Assembly (NCBI GenBank): GCA_015060485.1 | Contig: SUYI01000002.1 | Coordinates: 124,001-188,000 of the forward strand | DNA from: Prevotella sp. | Lineage (GTDB): Bacteria > Bacteroidota > Bacteroidia > Bacteroidales > Bacteroidaceae | Direction of reading: 5' to 3' | Length of the DNA: 64,000 bases | Part shown: one piece after another, positions 36,056 through 46,769 of the stretch | Layout of the letters: each line of letters begins with the position of its first letter | Position numbering within the stretch: the stretch's first letter is position 1 | The notes under the pieces: generated by a model | Seen by the model: the letters and a program-made list of their open reading frames with translations, nothing else | What the model was told of the DNA's origin: nothing | Database searches by the model: none | Program-made: the position numbers and the translations under genes

Positions 36056-36487
36056 CTAACAAAGAAGCCGCCTTAGCGCAATGACATAGTAAAGGCGCGA
36101 AGGCGCAGCAACGGTGCACTGTCTGTCGAGGCAGCCACACCATTGCTGTATGGTACATTTAAAGGGTTTGTAAACTTCGTTCCCTGCCCAGCGTCCATGA
36201 TGCTTGCCAGGTTTACCGCCATGCGTTGGCAACAGGCGGGTGGGACGTGATGAGGCGACACGATGTGATGATGAGGCTGAGCGGAAGGCAACTTCTACAG
36301 GACTCTGGGGCTCCTCGGCTACATGCTTCAGATAGCCGTCGTGCTGTTTAATCTGTTCTTCGCTCTTCTGCTCGTCTCTTGCAGCCATGCCTTGTGCCTT
36401 GGTATCCAGAATGGAACCAAGGAAATCGCACAATAACGTGGCGACGAGGAAGAGACGAATCAGAAACCTGTTCATGCCGTTTTTCAA
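36056..36487 (-). CDS. Possible small exported protein of unknown function
   Basis: A 143-residue ORF beginning MKNGMNRFLIRLFLVATLLCDFLGSILDTKAQG, a plausible signal peptide, with a TATTTTTG -7 box eleven bases upstream. The N-terminal 60 residues look like a real secreted protein. The rest is rich in Arg, Ser, Pro, His and Cys and ends oddly (SRLYYVIALRRLLC), with a competing frame on the same strand. It may be frameshifted or shorter than the ORF. No family is recognised. Confidence 0.45.
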   Translation of the reverse strand: MKNGMNRFLIRLFLVATLLCDFLGSILDTKAQGMAARDEQKSEEQIKQHDGYLKHVAEEPQSPVEVAFRSASSSHRVASSRPTRLLPTHGGKPGKHHGRWAGNEVYKPFKCTIQQWCGCLDRQCTVAAPSRLYYVIALRRLLC

Positions 36488-36497
36488 TAACTGGCGG

Positions 36498-36505
36498 CAA
36501 AAATA
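36498..36505 (-). promoter_or_regulatory. -7 promoter box on the minus strand
   Basis: The minus strand reads TATTTTTG just upstream of the small exported ORF; no clear -33 box. Confidence 0.4.
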
Positions 36506-36573
36506 CGAAAAACTTTCGGAAACACCTTCGGTTTTCGCGAAAAAAGTTTAGAATGAAGGAAAAATTGCTGGCT

Positions 36574-36599
36574 GATGACATTTTGACCTTTCATCAGTC
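36574..36599 (+). promoter_or_regulatory. ECF-like promoter motif, GATGAC-N16-AGTC
   Basis: GATGAC followed after 16 bp by AGTCCTTAATATA, 23 bases before the GH95 ATG. Confidence 0.5.
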
Positions 36600-36622
36600 C
36601 TTAATATATAAAGGTATAGACG

Positions 36623-39022
36623 ATGAAGATACTAACGCTGAAGGCATTTTTATTTTTTATTTTTTGTTTTCTATTGACTCCTGCTAGAGCGCAACACCGC
36701 TTGTGGTACGACCAGCCTGCCCAGACGTGGACGCAGGCACTGCCCATCGGTAATGGTGTGATGGGTGGAATGGTGTTTGGAACTCCAGCGGTAGAGCATA
36801 TTCAATTGAACGAGGAAACCATTTGGGCCGGACAGCCTAATAATGTGGTGAACCCCAATGCGAAGGAGGCTCTGCCCGAGGTGCGCAGACTGATTTTCGA
36901 AGGAAAATACAAAGAGGCGCAGGACTTGGCCAACGCCAAGGTGATGCCCCGTGCCGTAGACAAGAATATGGGTATGCCCTATCAGCCGTTTGGCGACCTG
37001 TATATCGCAATGCCTGGACACGCAAACTACTCTGATTATGAGCGTTGGTTGGATTTGGACAATGCCAAAAGCGTGGTGAGCTACCAAGTAGCCGGGGTGC
37101 AGTATGAACGTGAAACGATAGCCCCGTTGGGAGGTCATCAAGTTATTGCTATCCGCCTGACTGCCAGCGAGAAAGGCAAGATTACGTTTACTGCCAATAT
37201 GACGTCGCCCCATGAAAACGTGCTCATCAACATGGATGGTAACGAGGCGACGCTGCTGGGTGTTTCCAGCAAGCACGAAGGTTTGAAGGGTAAGGTGCGC
37301 TTTATGGGGCGTATGGCTGTACAGACAAAGGGCGGTCAGGTCAGCGGTTCGAATGGAATCATCAGCGTCGTTGGTGCCGATGAGGCTACGCTGTATGTCA
37401 CTGTTGGCACTAATGTCAAGAGTTATAAGGACATCACGGGCGACGAAGTCCAGCAGTCGAAAGAACGCCTGAGCGGAGCAATGGCCCTAGGCTATGAGGC
37501 GCTGAAGGCCCTGCACGAAAAGACCTATAAGCACTATTACAACCGCGTGACGCTTGACTTGGGCGAAGACCAATATGCCAACGTCCCCATGAATAAGCGT
37601 ATCGAGCGCTTTAGTGTGGTCAGCGATTCTGTCGCTGACAATCACCTCGTTGCCACTTACTTTCAGTTCGGACGTTACCTGTTGATTTGCAGCAGTCAGC
37701 CCGACAATATGAACCCTGCTAACCTTCAGGGTATCTGGAACGACAAGATGTTCCCCTCGTGGGACTCGAAATACACCACGAACATCAATCTCGAGATGAA
37801 TTACTGGCCTTCGGAGGTCACGAACTTGACAGAGATGAACGAGCCTTTGTTTAAACTCATCCGTGAGATTTATGAACAAGGTAAGGAAACGGCTCGCGAT
37901 ATGTATGGTGCAGAGGGTTGGGTGCTGCACCACAATACTGACCAGTGGCGTATTACGGGCCCTGTGGATCGTGCCCAAACGGGACTCTGGCCTGTAGGTT
38001 CTGCTTGGCTCTGTCGCCATTTGTGGGAGCACTATCTTTATACGAGCGACAAGGATTTCCTTCGTCAGTACTATCCCATCATGCTCGACGCAGCCCGTTT
38101 CTATACGCAGACACTGCAAAAGCATCCAACGAAGGGCTGGCTTGTCGTCTGTCCTGGTGAGTCGCCAGAACATGGTGGTAAGGGCCGCCCCACACCGCTC
38201 GACGCAGGTGTGACGATGGACAATCAGATTGTTACTGAGCTATACACCAACGTACTGGAAGCTGCTAAAATCATTGGCGACAACAACCCTCTGCTCTCAG
38301 TTTTCAGTTCTCAGTTAGCACAACTTCCTCCCATGCAGATAGGTCGTTGGGGCCAGTTGCAGGAGTGGCTCGACGATTTAGATGATCCCAAGGACGACCA
38401 TCGCCATTTCTCACATCTCTACGGACTCTATCCTTCGTATCAGATTTCTCCCACTCGCACCCCAGCGCTTTGGGAAGCTGCACGTAAGTCGCTTGAGGCT
38501 CGTGGCGACGTATCGACAGGTTGGTCGATGGGTTGGAAAGTCTGTTCGTGGGCCCGTTTGCTCGATGGCGAGCACGCCTACAAGCTCATCAAGGACCAGT
38601 TGACGCTGACTGCCGACACCTTCTTGATTTTTGGCACCGTCAAACAACGTGGCGGTACCTATCCCAATATGTTCGATGCCCATCCACCCTTCCAGATTGA
38701 CGGCAACTTCGGTTGTACGGCTGGTATTGCCGAGATGCTGATGCAGAGCTACGATGGATTTATCTATCTGTTACCAGCCCTTCCCTCTGTATGGAAAGAC
38801 GGTAGCATCAAGGGCCTTGTGGCTCGTGGAGGATTTGAGATTGATATCGACTGGAAGGACGGAAAACTGACGAAGGCTGTTGTTCGCTCTCGTAATGGAG
38901 GAACTTGTCTGCTTCGTTCGAATACTCCCATCAAGGGTAAAGGTTTGAAAAAAGGTAAGCAGAACCTCTATACCTTGAACACCAAAGCTGGCGGAGTCTA
39001 TGAATTAAAGGTAAAAGAGTAA
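36623..39022 (+). CDS. GH95 alpha-L-fucosidase-family glycosidase
   Basis: Exported 799-residue GH95 enzyme (signal peptide to ARAQ). The N-terminal beta domain begins [28 protein letters not shown]. The catalytic (alpha/alpha)6 domain has [12 protein letters not shown] (~388, matching the two Asn of AfcA-type GH95), GESPEH (~512) and [11 protein letters not shown] (~692, with the Asp). Members remove alpha-1,2-L-fucose or, in some branches, alpha-L-galactose from plant or host glycans. A 7-nt repeat insert ([11 protein letters not shown]) lies at ~557. It is followed after 28 bases by an isomerase-like gene and has the shared catabolic promoter motif. Confidence 0.93.
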   Translation: MKILTLKAFLFFIFCFLLTPARAQHRLWYDQPAQTWTQALPIGNGVMGGMVFGTPAVEHIQLNEETIWAGQPNNVVNPNAKEALPEVRRLIFEGKYKEAQDLANAKVMPRAVDKNMGMPYQPFGDLYIAMPGHANYSDYERWLDLDNAKSVVSYQVAGVQYERETIAPLGGHQVIAIRLTASEKGKITFTANMTSPHENVLINMDGNEATLLGVSSKHEGLKGKVRFMGRMAVQTKGGQVSGSNGIISVVGADEATLYVTVGTNVKSYKDITGDEVQQSKERLSGAMALGYEALKALHEKTYKHYYNRVTLDLGEDQYANVPMNKRIERFSVVSDSVADNHLVATYFQFGRYLLICSSQPDNMNPANLQGIWNDKMFPSWDSKYTTNINLEMNYWPSEVTNLTEMNEPLFKLIREIYEQGKETARDMYGAEGWVLHHNTDQWRITGPVDRAQTGLWPVGSAWLCRHLWEHYLYTSDKDFLRQYYPIMLDAARFYTQTLQKHPTKGWLVVCPGESPEHGGKGRPTPLDAGVTMDNQIVTELYTNVLEAAKIIGDNNPLLSVFSSQLAQLPPMQIGRWGQLQEWLDDLDDPKDDHRHFSHLYGLYPSYQISPTRTPALWEAARKSLEARGDVSTGWSMGWKVCSWARLLDGEHAYKLIKDQLTLTADTFLIFGTVKQRGGTYPNMFDAHPPFQIDGNFGCTAGIAEMLMQSYDGFIYLLPALPSVWKDGSIKGLVARGGFEIDIDWKDGKLTKAVVRSRNGGTCLLRSNTPIKGKGLKKGKQNLYTLNTKAGGVYELKVKE
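38294..38321 (+). repeat. In-frame heptanucleotide array in GH95
   Basis: CTCTCAG, TTTTCAG, TTCTCAG, TTAGCAC are read in frame as LSVFSSQLA inside the catalytic domain. Confidence 0.65.
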
Positions 39023-39050
39023 AAAACTATCACTAAACAAAAATACGATT

Positions 39051-40475
39051 ATGAAGAACGGAAAAACATGTTTTGGCGTGATTATCGGAACACGCGCCTA
39101 TTTTAACTCTGAGTTGGCCAAAGACGTGCGTAAGCAACTGCTGAAGACACTCGAAGATGGAGGTTATGAGTACATCATTCTGCCTGAGGATGCTACACCT
39201 ACCGGCAGTTCAAGCATCGAGACTCGCGAGGATGGTCTGAAGGTTTCGAAGCAGTTCCGTGAGCATCGCGACGAGATTGACGGTATCATTGTCTCGCTGC
39301 CTAACTTCGGCTTCGAAATTGGTATCATCAACGCCATTAGCGATGCTGACTTGAACGTCCCCGTATTGGTACAGGCTTGTGACGACGAGAATGACAAGGT
39401 TGACCTTGATTCACGTCGCGATGCTTTCTGCGGTAAGATCAGTGTGTGTAACAACCTCTATCAGTATGGTATTCCCTTTACGGACACCACTCTGCATACT
39501 TATAGCATCTACGACCCACTGCTCCGCAAGGACATCGACCGCTTTGCTGCTATCTGTCGCGTAGTCAATGGTTTGCGCCACTGTCGACTGGGACAGATTG
39601 GAACGCGTCCTTTGGGTTTCAACACATGTCGTGCATCAGAAAAGCTGTTACAGCGCTCAGGCATCACCGTTGTTCCTGCTGACCTCAGCGAGATCCTTTA
39701 TGCTGCCCAGAAGATCAGCGACGACGATCCCAAATTTATCGAGATGTGTAATCGTACCTGCAATTACGCCAAGGTGCCCGACAGCTATAAGGAGAAGTTA
39801 GGCTTGCAGGCTAAGTTCAGCGTGGCTGTTGAAAACTGGATTGAGCAGAACGATGTGCAGGCTGTAGCCATTCAGTGTTGGGATTCGTTGGAGCAGAACT
39901 ACGGCTGTGCCCCCTGTGTCACCATGTCGATGCTAAGCGAGAAACTGATTCCTGCTGCTTGTGAGACTGACCTCGCTGGTGCCGTATCGATGTACGCCCT
40001 CGCCCTCGCCTCGCAGAATGCTCCTGCCTTGCTCGACTGGAACAACAACTTCGCTGAGGATCGCAACAAGTGTGTCTGCACACACTGCGGCAACTTCCCC
40101 AAGCAGTTTGTGGGGAATGGCGACCTCAAGTTAGGTCCGTTGGGCGTGTTGGGTCGTACACTGGGTAAAATCAATACCTTTGGCGCTGTCTATGCTAAGG
40201 TCAGCGAAGGACCCTTCACCTTCTTCCGTATCTCGACAGACGATCCCAAGGGTCAGATCAAGGCTTACCTGGGCAAGGGCGAAATCACCAACGATCCCTA
40301 TGGCATGGACGGTTGTATCGCAGTTACTCAGGTCGACAACCTGCAGCAGCTGATGAAGTATATCTGCAAGAATGGCTTCGAACATCATGTGGCCATGTGC
40401 CGCACTGATGTGGTCGACATCCTCAATGAAGCTATTGAGACCTACCTCGGCTGGAATTTATACGTCCACGAGTAA
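39051..40475 (+). CDS. L-fucose/L-arabinose isomerase-family protein
   Basis: A 474-residue cytosolic protein with a three-domain layout like fucose/arabinose isomerases: an N-terminal Rossmann-type part (CFGVIIGTRAYFNSELAKDV) and a C-terminal cysteine-containing catalytic half (AIQCWDSLEQNYGCAPCVTMSMLSE, CETDLAGAVSMYAL, CVCTHCGNFPK). It is shorter and clearly distinct from the FucI at 22774. The Glu/Asp in CETDL and DWNNN are candidate metal ligands. As the downstream partner of GH95 it probably isomerises the released deoxy- or aldose sugar (L-fucose or L-galactose); this is inference. Family membership is good; the substrate is open. Confidence 0.75.
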   Translation: MKNGKTCFGVIIGTRAYFNSELAKDVRKQLLKTLEDGGYEYIILPEDATPTGSSSIETREDGLKVSKQFREHRDEIDGIIVSLPNFGFEIGIINAISDADLNVPVLVQACDDENDKVDLDSRRDAFCGKISVCNNLYQYGIPFTDTTLHTYSIYDPLLRKDIDRFAAICRVVNGLRHCRLGQIGTRPLGFNTCRASEKLLQRSGITVVPADLSEILYAAQKISDDDPKFIEMCNRTCNYAKVPDSYKEKLGLQAKFSVAVENWIEQNDVQAVAIQCWDSLEQNYGCAPCVTMSMLSEKLIPAACETDLAGAVSMYALALASQNAPALLDWNNNFAEDRNKCVCTHCGNFPKQFVGNGDLKLGPLGVLGRTLGKINTFGAVYAKVSEGPFTFFRISTDDPKGQIKAYLGKGEITNDPYGMDGCIAVTQVDNLQQLMKYICKNGFEHHVAMCRTDVVDILNEAIETYLGWNLYVHE

Positions 40476-40491
40476 ATAAATAACCAAAAAA

Positions 40492-40523
40492 TTTGCAAGA
40501 TACGAAAAAAGTTCGTACCTTTG
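40492..40523 (+). promoter_or_regulatory. Bacteroides-type promoter for rimP-nusA-infB
   Basis: TTTG (40492-40495), 20 bp, TACCTTTG (40516-40523). An ideal match to the housekeeping-sigma consensus of Bacteroidota. Confidence 0.85.
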
Positions 40524-40536
40524 CAGCCGTTCAGAG

Positions 40537-40568
40537 GAATGAGGGACTCCAGCGCGAGTCTCTCATTC
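40537..40568 (+). promoter_or_regulatory. Leader hairpin before rimP
   Basis: GAATGAGGGACTC pairs with GAGTCTCTCATTC around a 6-nt loop in the 5' leader, 28 bases before the ATG. It could be an attenuator or mRNA-stability element for the nusA operon. Confidence 0.6.
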
Positions 40569-40596
40569 TTGCATTTTAAATACATCAATATCGTTT

Positions 40597-41070
40597 ATGA
40601 TAGACAAGAACGTAGTAACAAAAGCTGTTGAGGAGTGGTTGCAGAAGGGCGACTACTACCTGGTAGACGTCGAAATGACTGCTGACGACCGTATCGTGAT
40701 TGAGATAGACCATGCTGACGGTGTGTGGATTGAAGACTGTGCTGACCTGAGCCGTCACTTGCAGGAGGCGCTGGGCGAGGAGCTGGGCGACTATGAACTG
40801 GAAGTGGGTTCGGCGGGTATCGGACAGCCTTTCAAGGTGATGCAGCAGTATGTGAACCACGTCGGCAAGGAGGTGGAAGTGCTGCAGAGCAACGGGCTGA
40901 AGGTGCAGGGCATCCTGAAGGAGGTCGATGCCGATGCCGGACAGTTCACGGTAACCGTGAAGGAGAAGCAGCAGGTGGAGGGCAAGAAGCGCCCCCAGCT
41001 GGTAGATGTCGACAAGTCGTTCCTGGTGAGCGACGTGAAGTACTGTAAGTACTTGTTAAACTTCAAGTAA
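40597..41070 (+). CDS. rimP: Ribosome maturation factor RimP
   Basis: A 157-residue RimP, needed for 30S subunit maturation in the cytosol. The N-terminal domain has VDVEMTADDRIVIEIDHADGVWIEDCADLSRHL and the family GSAGIGQPFK (variant of SPGLxRPL); an SH3-like C-terminal domain follows (VEVLQSNGLKVQGILKEVDA). It is the first gene of the classical rimP-nusA-infB operon, with a clear promoter and a leader hairpin upstream. Start and family are secure. Confidence 0.95.
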   Translation: MIDKNVVTKAVEEWLQKGDYYLVDVEMTADDRIVIEIDHADGVWIEDCADLSRHLQEALGEELGDYELEVGSAGIGQPFKVMQQYVNHVGKEVEVLQSNGLKVQGILKEVDADAGQFTVTVKEKQQVEGKKRPQLVDVDKSFLVSDVKYCKYLLNFK

Positions 41071-41097
41071 TTCAAAAAAGTAAAAATATAAAAAAGA

Positions 41098-42357
41098 ATG
41101 GCAACATTGAAAAAAGCGAAAGGGCCCTCAATGATCGAGACCTTTCAGGAGTTTAAAGAGACCAAGAACATTGATCGTACGACCTTGGTGAGCGTGTTGG
41201 AAGAAAGCTTCCGTAACGTCATTGCCAAGATGTTTGGTTCGGACGAGAACTATGACGTCATTGTCAACCCCGACAAGGGTGACTTTGAGATTCATCGCAA
41301 CCGTATCGTGGTGGCTGACGGTGAGGTGCAGGACGAGAACAAGGAGATTGCCCTGAGCGAGGCCCAGAAGATTGAGCCCGACTACGAGGTGGGCGAAGAG
41401 GTGTCGGAGGAGGTAGAGTTCCAGAAGTTTGGCCGCCGTGCCATCCTGAACCTGCGTCAGACACTGGCTTCGAAGATTCTGGAGCTGGAGCACGACTCGC
41501 TGTATCAGAAGTATAAGGACAAGGTGGGACAGATTGTTTCGGCTGAGGTTTATCAGATTTGGAAGCGCGAGGTACTGCTCATCGACGACGAGGGCAATGA
41601 ACTTCACTTGCCAAAGGGCGAGCAGATTCCTGCTGACAACTACCACAAAGGGGAGACCATCCGTGCTATCGTCAAGGAAGTGCAGAACGAGAACAACAAT
41701 CCACGCATCATTCTGAGCCGCACCTCGAACCAGTTCCTGGAGCGTCTGCTCGAGGCTGAGGTTCCTGAGATTAACGACGGACTTATCACCATCCGCCGCA
41801 TTGCCCGTATGCCGGGTGAGCGTGCCAAGGTGGCTGTCGAGAGCTACGACGACCGCATCGATCCCGTAGGCGCCTGTGTGGGTGTAAGAGGTAGTCGCGT
41901 GCATGGCATCGTCCGCGAGATGTGCAACGAGAACATCGACGTCATCAACTTCTCGAACAACGCGCAGCTGTTCATCCAGCGCGCCCTGTCGCCTGCAAAG
42001 GTGACCAGCATTACGCTGAACCCTGAGGAGCACAAGGCAGAGGTTTATCTACAGCCCGAGGAAGTGTCGCTGGCCATTGGTAAGGGCGGACTGAACATCA
42101 AGCTGGCTTCCATGCTGACAGAATATACCATTGATGTATTCCGCGTAGTGAACGAGAACGAGGCAGACGAGGATATTTACCTCGATGAGTTTGCTGACGA
42201 GATTGACCAGTGGATTATCGACTCTATCAAGGCCATTGGTCTGGATACCGCCAAGTCTGTACTCAACGCTCCACGTGAGATGTTGATTGAGAAGGCCGAC
42301 CTGGAGGAAGAGACCGTCGACCATGTAATTGAAGTGCTGAAGGCAGAATTTGAGTAA
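41098..42357 (+). CDS. nusA: Transcription elongation/termination factor NusA
   Basis: A 419-residue NusA, the RNA-polymerase-associated factor for pausing, termination and antitermination. An N-terminal polymerase-binding domain (~1-130) is followed by S1 (~135-205; [20 protein letters not shown]) and two KH domains (~230-345; [45 protein letters not shown]). It lacks the acidic repeats of the E. coli protein, as usual outside gammaproteobacteria. It lies 27 bases after rimP and 11 before infB. Secure. Confidence 0.97.
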   Translation: MATLKKAKGPSMIETFQEFKETKNIDRTTLVSVLEESFRNVIAKMFGSDENYDVIVNPDKGDFEIHRNRIVVADGEVQDENKEIALSEAQKIEPDYEVGEEVSEEVEFQKFGRRAILNLRQTLASKILELEHDSLYQKYKDKVGQIVSAEVYQIWKREVLLIDDEGNELHLPKGEQIPADNYHKGETIRAIVKEVQNENNNPRIILSRTSNQFLERLLEAEVPEINDGLITIRRIARMPGERAKVAVESYDDRIDPVGACVGVRGSRVHGIVREMCNENIDVINFSNNAQLFIQRALSPAKVTSITLNPEEHKAEVYLQPEEVSLAIGKGGLNIKLASMLTEYTIDVFRVVNENEADEDIYLDEFADEIDQWIIDSIKAIGLDTAKSVLNAPREMLIEKADLEEETVDHVIEVLKAEFE

Positions 42358-42368
42358 GAAGAGTTTTT

Positions 42369-45260
42369 ATGGGAGTAAGATTAAATAAAGTATTATCAGA
42401 ACTGAATATAGGACTTCAAACGGCAGTTGATTTCCTTAAAAAGAAGAGCGCGTTGGGTGAAATCAAGGACGACGCTACGCCGAATACCAAGATTTCCGAC
42501 GAGCAGTATGATGCTTTGGTCAATGAGTTCAGCACCGACAAGGCTGTCAAGACCAAGGCAGAGATGCTGTTTGCGAAAAAGCCCAAGGAGAAGAAAGTCG
42601 CGGAGAAGCCGGAGAAGAAAGCCGTCGTTGCCGCTGACGAACTATTGGAGAGCCATCCGCAGTTTAAACCTGTGGGTAAGATTGACTTGGACACCATCGG
42701 AAAGGCCAAGGCTGCGAGTAAGCCAGAGCAGAGTGATGCGAGCATCGACTCTGCCGAGCATGAGCAGGCCGCTCCGAAGGCTGAACCAGAGCCCGTGGAT
42801 GCTGCCGAACCACAGGAAGAAGTAAAAGCAGAGCCAGCAGTCGCTGAACCCGAAGTGGAGCGGATCACAGGGGACGGTTCTGATGATCCAATTTCCAAAG
42901 GAAATGGTATCACGCAGAACCGTCCCCATGATCCTGATTCTGAGGAGGAGGCAGTTGTCGAGGAGGATGACGACGAGGAGGAGGAAGAGGATGTTGAAGA
43001 AGAAACAGCTGCTCCTGCCCCCGTCAAGACTCCCGGCGAACTGAAAGCCGCTCAGAATATGCCCCAGCTGAACGTGTTGGGCAAGATAGACCTCTCGTCG
43101 CTGAACCAGAGCACTCGTCCGAAGAAGAAGACAAAGGAAGAGCGCCGCAAAGAACGCGAGGAGAAGGCTGCCGGCGAACGTAAGAAGCGCGAGCGCATCC
43201 GTCAGGGTCGGGTCGATATCGAGGCTGCCGCCAAGCAGGCTAACCAGCAGCAACAGCAGCAGAACAAGAAAAACCAGAATAAGAATGGCAACCAGCAGCA
43301 ACAGCAGGGTGGCAAGAAGAACAAAAAGAACCGTCCTGTGAAGCCGCTGGAGGTTGACGACGAGGCAGTAGCACGCCAGGTCAAGGAGACATTGGCCCGT
43401 CTGACTTCGAAGACCAACCAAAACAAGAAGGGTGCCAAGTATCGTAAGGAGAAGCGCGACGCAGTTGCAGAGCGCATGAACGAGGAGATGGCAGCTGAGG
43501 CAGCAGAGAGCAAGGTGCTGAAACTGACCGAGTTCGTGACTGTTTCCGAGTTGGCTACGATGATGAACGTGGGTGTCAATCAGGTTATTGGTACTTGTAT
43601 GAGCATCGGTATCATGGTGTCTATCAACCAGCGTCTGGATGCAGAAACTATCAATATCGTTGCTGATGAGTTCGGATTCACTACTGAATACGTTTCTGCT
43701 GAGGTTCAGAACGCCATTACTGAAGAGGAGGACGACGAGAACGATCTGATCTCTCGCGCTCCTATCGTGACGGTGATGGGTCACGTCGATCATGGTAAGA
43801 CCTCGTTGCTCGACCACATCCGCAACACCAACGTGATTGCCGGTGAGGCTGGTGGTATTACCCAGCACATCGGTGCTTACAACGTGAAGCTGAAGGACGG
43901 CCATAGCATTACTTTCCTCGATACCCCTGGTCATGAGGCCTTCACGGCTATGCGTGCCCGTGGTGCCCAGGTGACGGATATTGCTATCATCATCGTTGCT
44001 GCCGACGACTCTGTGATGCCTACCACCAAGGAGGCCATCGCTCATGCTCAAGCTGCTAACGTGCCGATGGTGTTCGCCATCAACAAGATTGATAAGCCGG
44101 GTGCTAATCCCGATAAGATTCGTGAGGACTTGGCCAACATGAACCTGCTGGTAGAAGACTGGGGCGGTAAGTACCAGTGCCAGGAGATTTCGGCCAAGAA
44201 GGGACAGGGCGTCTATGAACTGCTCGAAAAGGTGCTGCTCGAGGCTGAAATGCTCGACTTGAAGGCTAATCCTAACCGTAAGGCTACAGGTTCTATCATC
44301 GAGAGTTCGCTCGACAAGGGTCGTGGCTATGTGTCAACAGTACTCGTGTCGAATGGTACCCTGAAGATTGGTGATGTGGTTATCGCCGGTACCGCTTGGG
44401 GCCGTGTGAAGGCTATGTTCAATGAGCGTAACCAGCGTATAGAGAAGGCCGGTCCTGCTGAGCCTGCTATCATCCTGGGTCTGAACGGTGCACCTACTGC
44501 TGGTGACTCGTTCCACGTGATGGAAACAGAGCAGGAAGCCCGTGAGATTGCCAACAAGCGAATCCAGCTGCAGCGTGAGCAGAGTCTGCGTACTACCACC
44601 AAACTGGGTCTCGACGAGTTGTCACATCGTATCGCTTTGGGTGAGTTCCACGAGTTGAACATTATCGTCAAGGGTGATACTGATGGTTCTATCGAGGCAC
44701 TCTCCGATTCTTTCATCAAGCTCTCTACCGAGAAGGTGCAGGTCAATGTCATTTCGAAGGCTGTCGGTCAGATTTCAGAAAACGACGTCATGTTGGCTTC
44801 TGCTTCGCAGGCCATCATCATTGGCTTCCAGGTTCGTCCTTCTGCTGATGCCCGTCGTGCTGCCGATCGTGAGGGTGTCGAGATCAACACCTATTCGATT
44901 ATTTATGACGCCATCGATGATGTGAAGTCAACGATGGAAGGTATGCTCGACAAGGTGAAGAAGGAAATCGTCACGGGTGAGATTGAGGTCAAGCAGGTGT
45001 TCAAGATTTCGAAGGTGGGTACCGTTGCCGGTGGTCTGGTGACCGATGGTAAGGTGCACAACAAGGACAAGGCCCGTGTGGTTCGCGACGGTATCGTCGT
45101 ACACACTGCTCCTATCGATGCCTTGAAGCGCTACAAGGACGACGCCAAGGAAGTGGCAACGGGCTTGGAGTGCGGTATCTCGCTGGTTAACTTCAACGAC
45201 ATCCAGGTTGGCGATATCATCGAGACCTTCACGGAAATCGAGGTAGAGCAGAAACTGTAG
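42369..45260 (+). CDS. infB: Translation initiation factor IF-2
   Basis: A 963-residue IF-2, the GTPase that brings initiator tRNA to the ribosome. Residues ~1-70 form the N-terminal helix domain ([19 protein letters not shown]). A long acidic then basic low-complexity region (Glu runs, Gln runs) extends to ~375 and leads into the second IF2_N domain. The G domain has [12 protein letters not shown] (~471), [17 protein letters not shown] and NKIDKP, with domains II-IV after it. A 58-bp inverted repeat is read in frame at 42870 within the disordered region (GDGSDDPIS ... QNRPHDPD). Third gene of the rimP operon. Secure. Confidence 0.98.
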   Translation: MGVRLNKVLSELNIGLQTAVDFLKKKSALGEIKDDATPNTKISDEQYDALVNEFSTDKAVKTKAEMLFAKKPKEKKVAEKPEKKAVVAADELLESHPQFKPVGKIDLDTIGKAKAASKPEQSDASIDSAEHEQAAPKAEPEPVDAAEPQEEVKAEPAVAEPEVERITGDGSDDPISKGNGITQNRPHDPDSEEEAVVEEDDDEEEEEDVEEETAAPAPVKTPGELKAAQNMPQLNVLGKIDLSSLNQSTRPKKKTKEERRKEREEKAAGERKKRERIRQGRVDIEAAAKQANQQQQQQNKKNQNKNGNQQQQQGGKKNKKNRPVKPLEVDDEAVARQVKETLARLTSKTNQNKKGAKYRKEKRDAVAERMNEEMAAEAAESKVLKLTEFVTVSELATMMNVGVNQVIGTCMSIGIMVSINQRLDAETINIVADEFGFTTEYVSAEVQNAITEEEDDENDLISRAPIVTVMGHVDHGKTSLLDHIRNTNVIAGEAGGITQHIGAYNVKLKDGHSITFLDTPGHEAFTAMRARGAQVTDIAIIIVAADDSVMPTTKEAIAHAQAANVPMVFAINKIDKPGANPDKIREDLANMNLLVEDWGGKYQCQEISAKKGQGVYELLEKVLLEAEMLDLKANPNRKATGSIIESSLDKGRGYVSTVLVSNGTLKIGDVVIAGTAWGRVKAMFNERNQRIEKAGPAEPAIILGLNGAPTAGDSFHVMETEQEAREIANKRIQLQREQSLRTTTKLGLDELSHRIALGEFHELNIIVKGDTDGSIEALSDSFIKLSTEKVQVNVISKAVGQISENDVMLASASQAIIIGFQVRPSADARRAADREGVEINTYSIIYDAIDDVKSTMEGMLDKVKKEIVTGEIEVKQVFKISKVGTVAGGLVTDGKVHNKDKARVVRDGIVVHTAPIDALKRYKDDAKEVATGLECGISLVNFNDIQVGDIIETFTEIEVEQKL
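42870..42927 (+). repeat. Inverted repeat inside infB
   Basis: GGGGACGGTTCTG (42870-42882) and CAGAACCGTCCCC (42915-42927) are exact inverted copies around a 32-nt loop containing TTTCC/GGAAA. The element is in frame in the disordered N-terminal part of IF-2. Confidence 0.85.
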
Positions 45261-45292
45261 GCAGATGGCTGCCGGCGAGACACCGTTCAAAT

Positions 45293-46744
45293 ATGGAAGA
45301 AAAAAACCAATATGTCCGTCAGGTGGCTGAGCAAAAATACGAGTTTGGCTTTACCACCGATGTACATACCGAAATCATACCTGTCGGACTGAACGAAGAT
45401 GTGGTCCGGCTCATCTCTGCTAAGAAGGGCGAACCGGAATGGATGCTCGAGTTCCGCCTGAAGGCGTTCCGTTACTGGAAGCAGCAGACGGAGCCCCGAT
45501 GGGGCCATGTGCATGTGCCTGAGATCGACTATCAGGCCATCTCGTACTATGCTGACCCGACAGCCCGTCCTGTGCCCAGCGCTTCTGCCGCCGGGATAGA
45601 CCCCGAACTGGAAAAGACCTTCGATAAGCTGGGCATTCCCCTCGAAGAGCGTCTGGCTCTTTCAGGCAACACCGCCGTCGATGCCATCATGGACTCGGTA
45701 AGCGTCAAGACCACCTTTAAGGAGAAGCTCCGCGAAAAGGGTGTCATCTTCTGCTCCATTGGCGAGGCCATCAAGGAGCATCCCGACTTGGTTCAAAAGT
45801 TCTTGGGCACCGTAGTGCCTTATCGCGACAATTACTTTGCTGCATTGAATAGCGCTGTGTTCAGCGACGGCTCGTTTGTATATATCCCAAAAGGTGTGCG
45901 CTGTCCGATGGAGCTTAGCTCTTATTTCCGCATCAATGCCCGCAATACGGGGCAGTTTGAGCGTACGCTGATTGTGGCGGACGACGATTCGTATGTCAGC
46001 TATCTCGAAGGCTGCACCGCCCCCATGCGCGACGAAAACCAGCTGCATGCGGCAATTGTCGAGATAATAGTAATGAATCGTGCCGAGGTGAAGTATTCTA
46101 CCGTACAGAACTGGTATCCTGGCGACGAGAACGGCAAGGGTGGTGTGCTGAACTTGGTAACCAAGCGTGGAGACTTGCGTGGTGAGGGCAGCAAACTCTC
46201 GTGGACGCAGGTGGAGACGGGCTCTGCTATCACGTGGAAATACCCCTCGTGCATTCTTCGTGGCGATAACAGTACGGCGGAATTCTATTCCGTCGCTGTT
46301 ACCAACAATTATCAGGAGGCCGACACGGGCACGAAGATGATTCATATCGGACGGAATACCAAGTCGACGATTATCTCGAAGGGTATCTCGGCTGGTCATT
46401 CTCAGAACAGCTATCGTGGTTTGGTGCGCGCGGCAGCAACCGCTGACAATGCCCGTAACTACTCGTCGTGCGACTCGCTGTTGCTGGGTTCCGACTGTGG
46501 CGCGCATACCTTCCCCTATATGGATGTGCATAACGACTCGGCCATCTTCGAACACGAGGCGACGACCTCGAAAATCTCTGAAGACCAGCTCTTCTATTGC
46601 AATCAGCGCGGCATCCCTACCGAACAGGCCGTCGGACTCATCGTCAACGGCTATGCCAAGGAGGTGTTGCAGAAACTGCCGATGGAGTTTGCCGTCGAGG
46701 CGCAGAAACTTCTCTCCGTCTCCCTCGAAGGCACGGTAGGATAA
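45293..46744 (+). CDS. sufB: Fe-S cluster assembly scaffold protein SufB
   Basis: A 483-residue SufB, scaffold of the SufBCD complex for iron-sulfur cluster assembly in the cytosol. Family blocks: [74 protein letters not shown] and the C-terminal [34 protein letters not shown]. At ~95-102 the segment PVPSASAAG comes from a degenerate GTGCCCAGCGG repeat. It lies 32 bases after infB. Unusually, sufC and sufD are 8 kb further on, separated by accessory genes, and no sufS is present in the window. Confidence 0.97.
   Translation: MEEKNQYVRQVAEQKYEFGFTTDVHTEIIPVGLNEDVVRLISAKKGEPEWMLEFRLKAFRYWKQQTEPRWGHVHVPEIDYQAISYYADPTARPVPSASAAGIDPELEKTFDKLGIPLEERLALSGNTAVDAIMDSVSVKTTFKEKLREKGVIFCSIGEAIKEHPDLVQKFLGTVVPYRDNYFAALNSAVFSDGSFVYIPKGVRCPMELSSYFRINARNTGQFERTLIVADDDSYVSYLEGCTAPMRDENQLHAAIVEIIVMNRAEVKYSTVQNWYPGDENGKGGVLNLVTKRGDLRGEGSKLSWTQVETGSAITWKYPSCILRGDNSTAEFYSVAVTNNYQEADTGTKMIHIGRNTKSTIISKGISAGHSQNSYRGLVRAAATADNARNYSSCDSLLLGSDCGAHTFPYMDVHNDSAIFEHEATTSKISEDQLFYCNQRGIPTEQAVGLIVNGYAKEVLQKLPMEFAVEAQKLLSVSLEGTVG
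45571..45595 (+). repeat. Degenerate GTGCCCAGCG hairpin element in sufB
   Basis: GTGCCCAGCGC and CCGCCGGG around a 5-nt loop with two mismatches, read as VPSASAAG in the same frame as the fucI and GH43/MGH1 copies. Confidence 0.5.
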
Positions 46745-46769
46745 GTAACTGTCAATTGAATATGAGTGC

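Noticed and set aside
42642-44051. 469-residue minus-strand ORF with leucine-rich stretches
   Set aside because: Antisense to infB; the hydrophobic runs come from the complement of its Lys/Gln/Glu-rich region.
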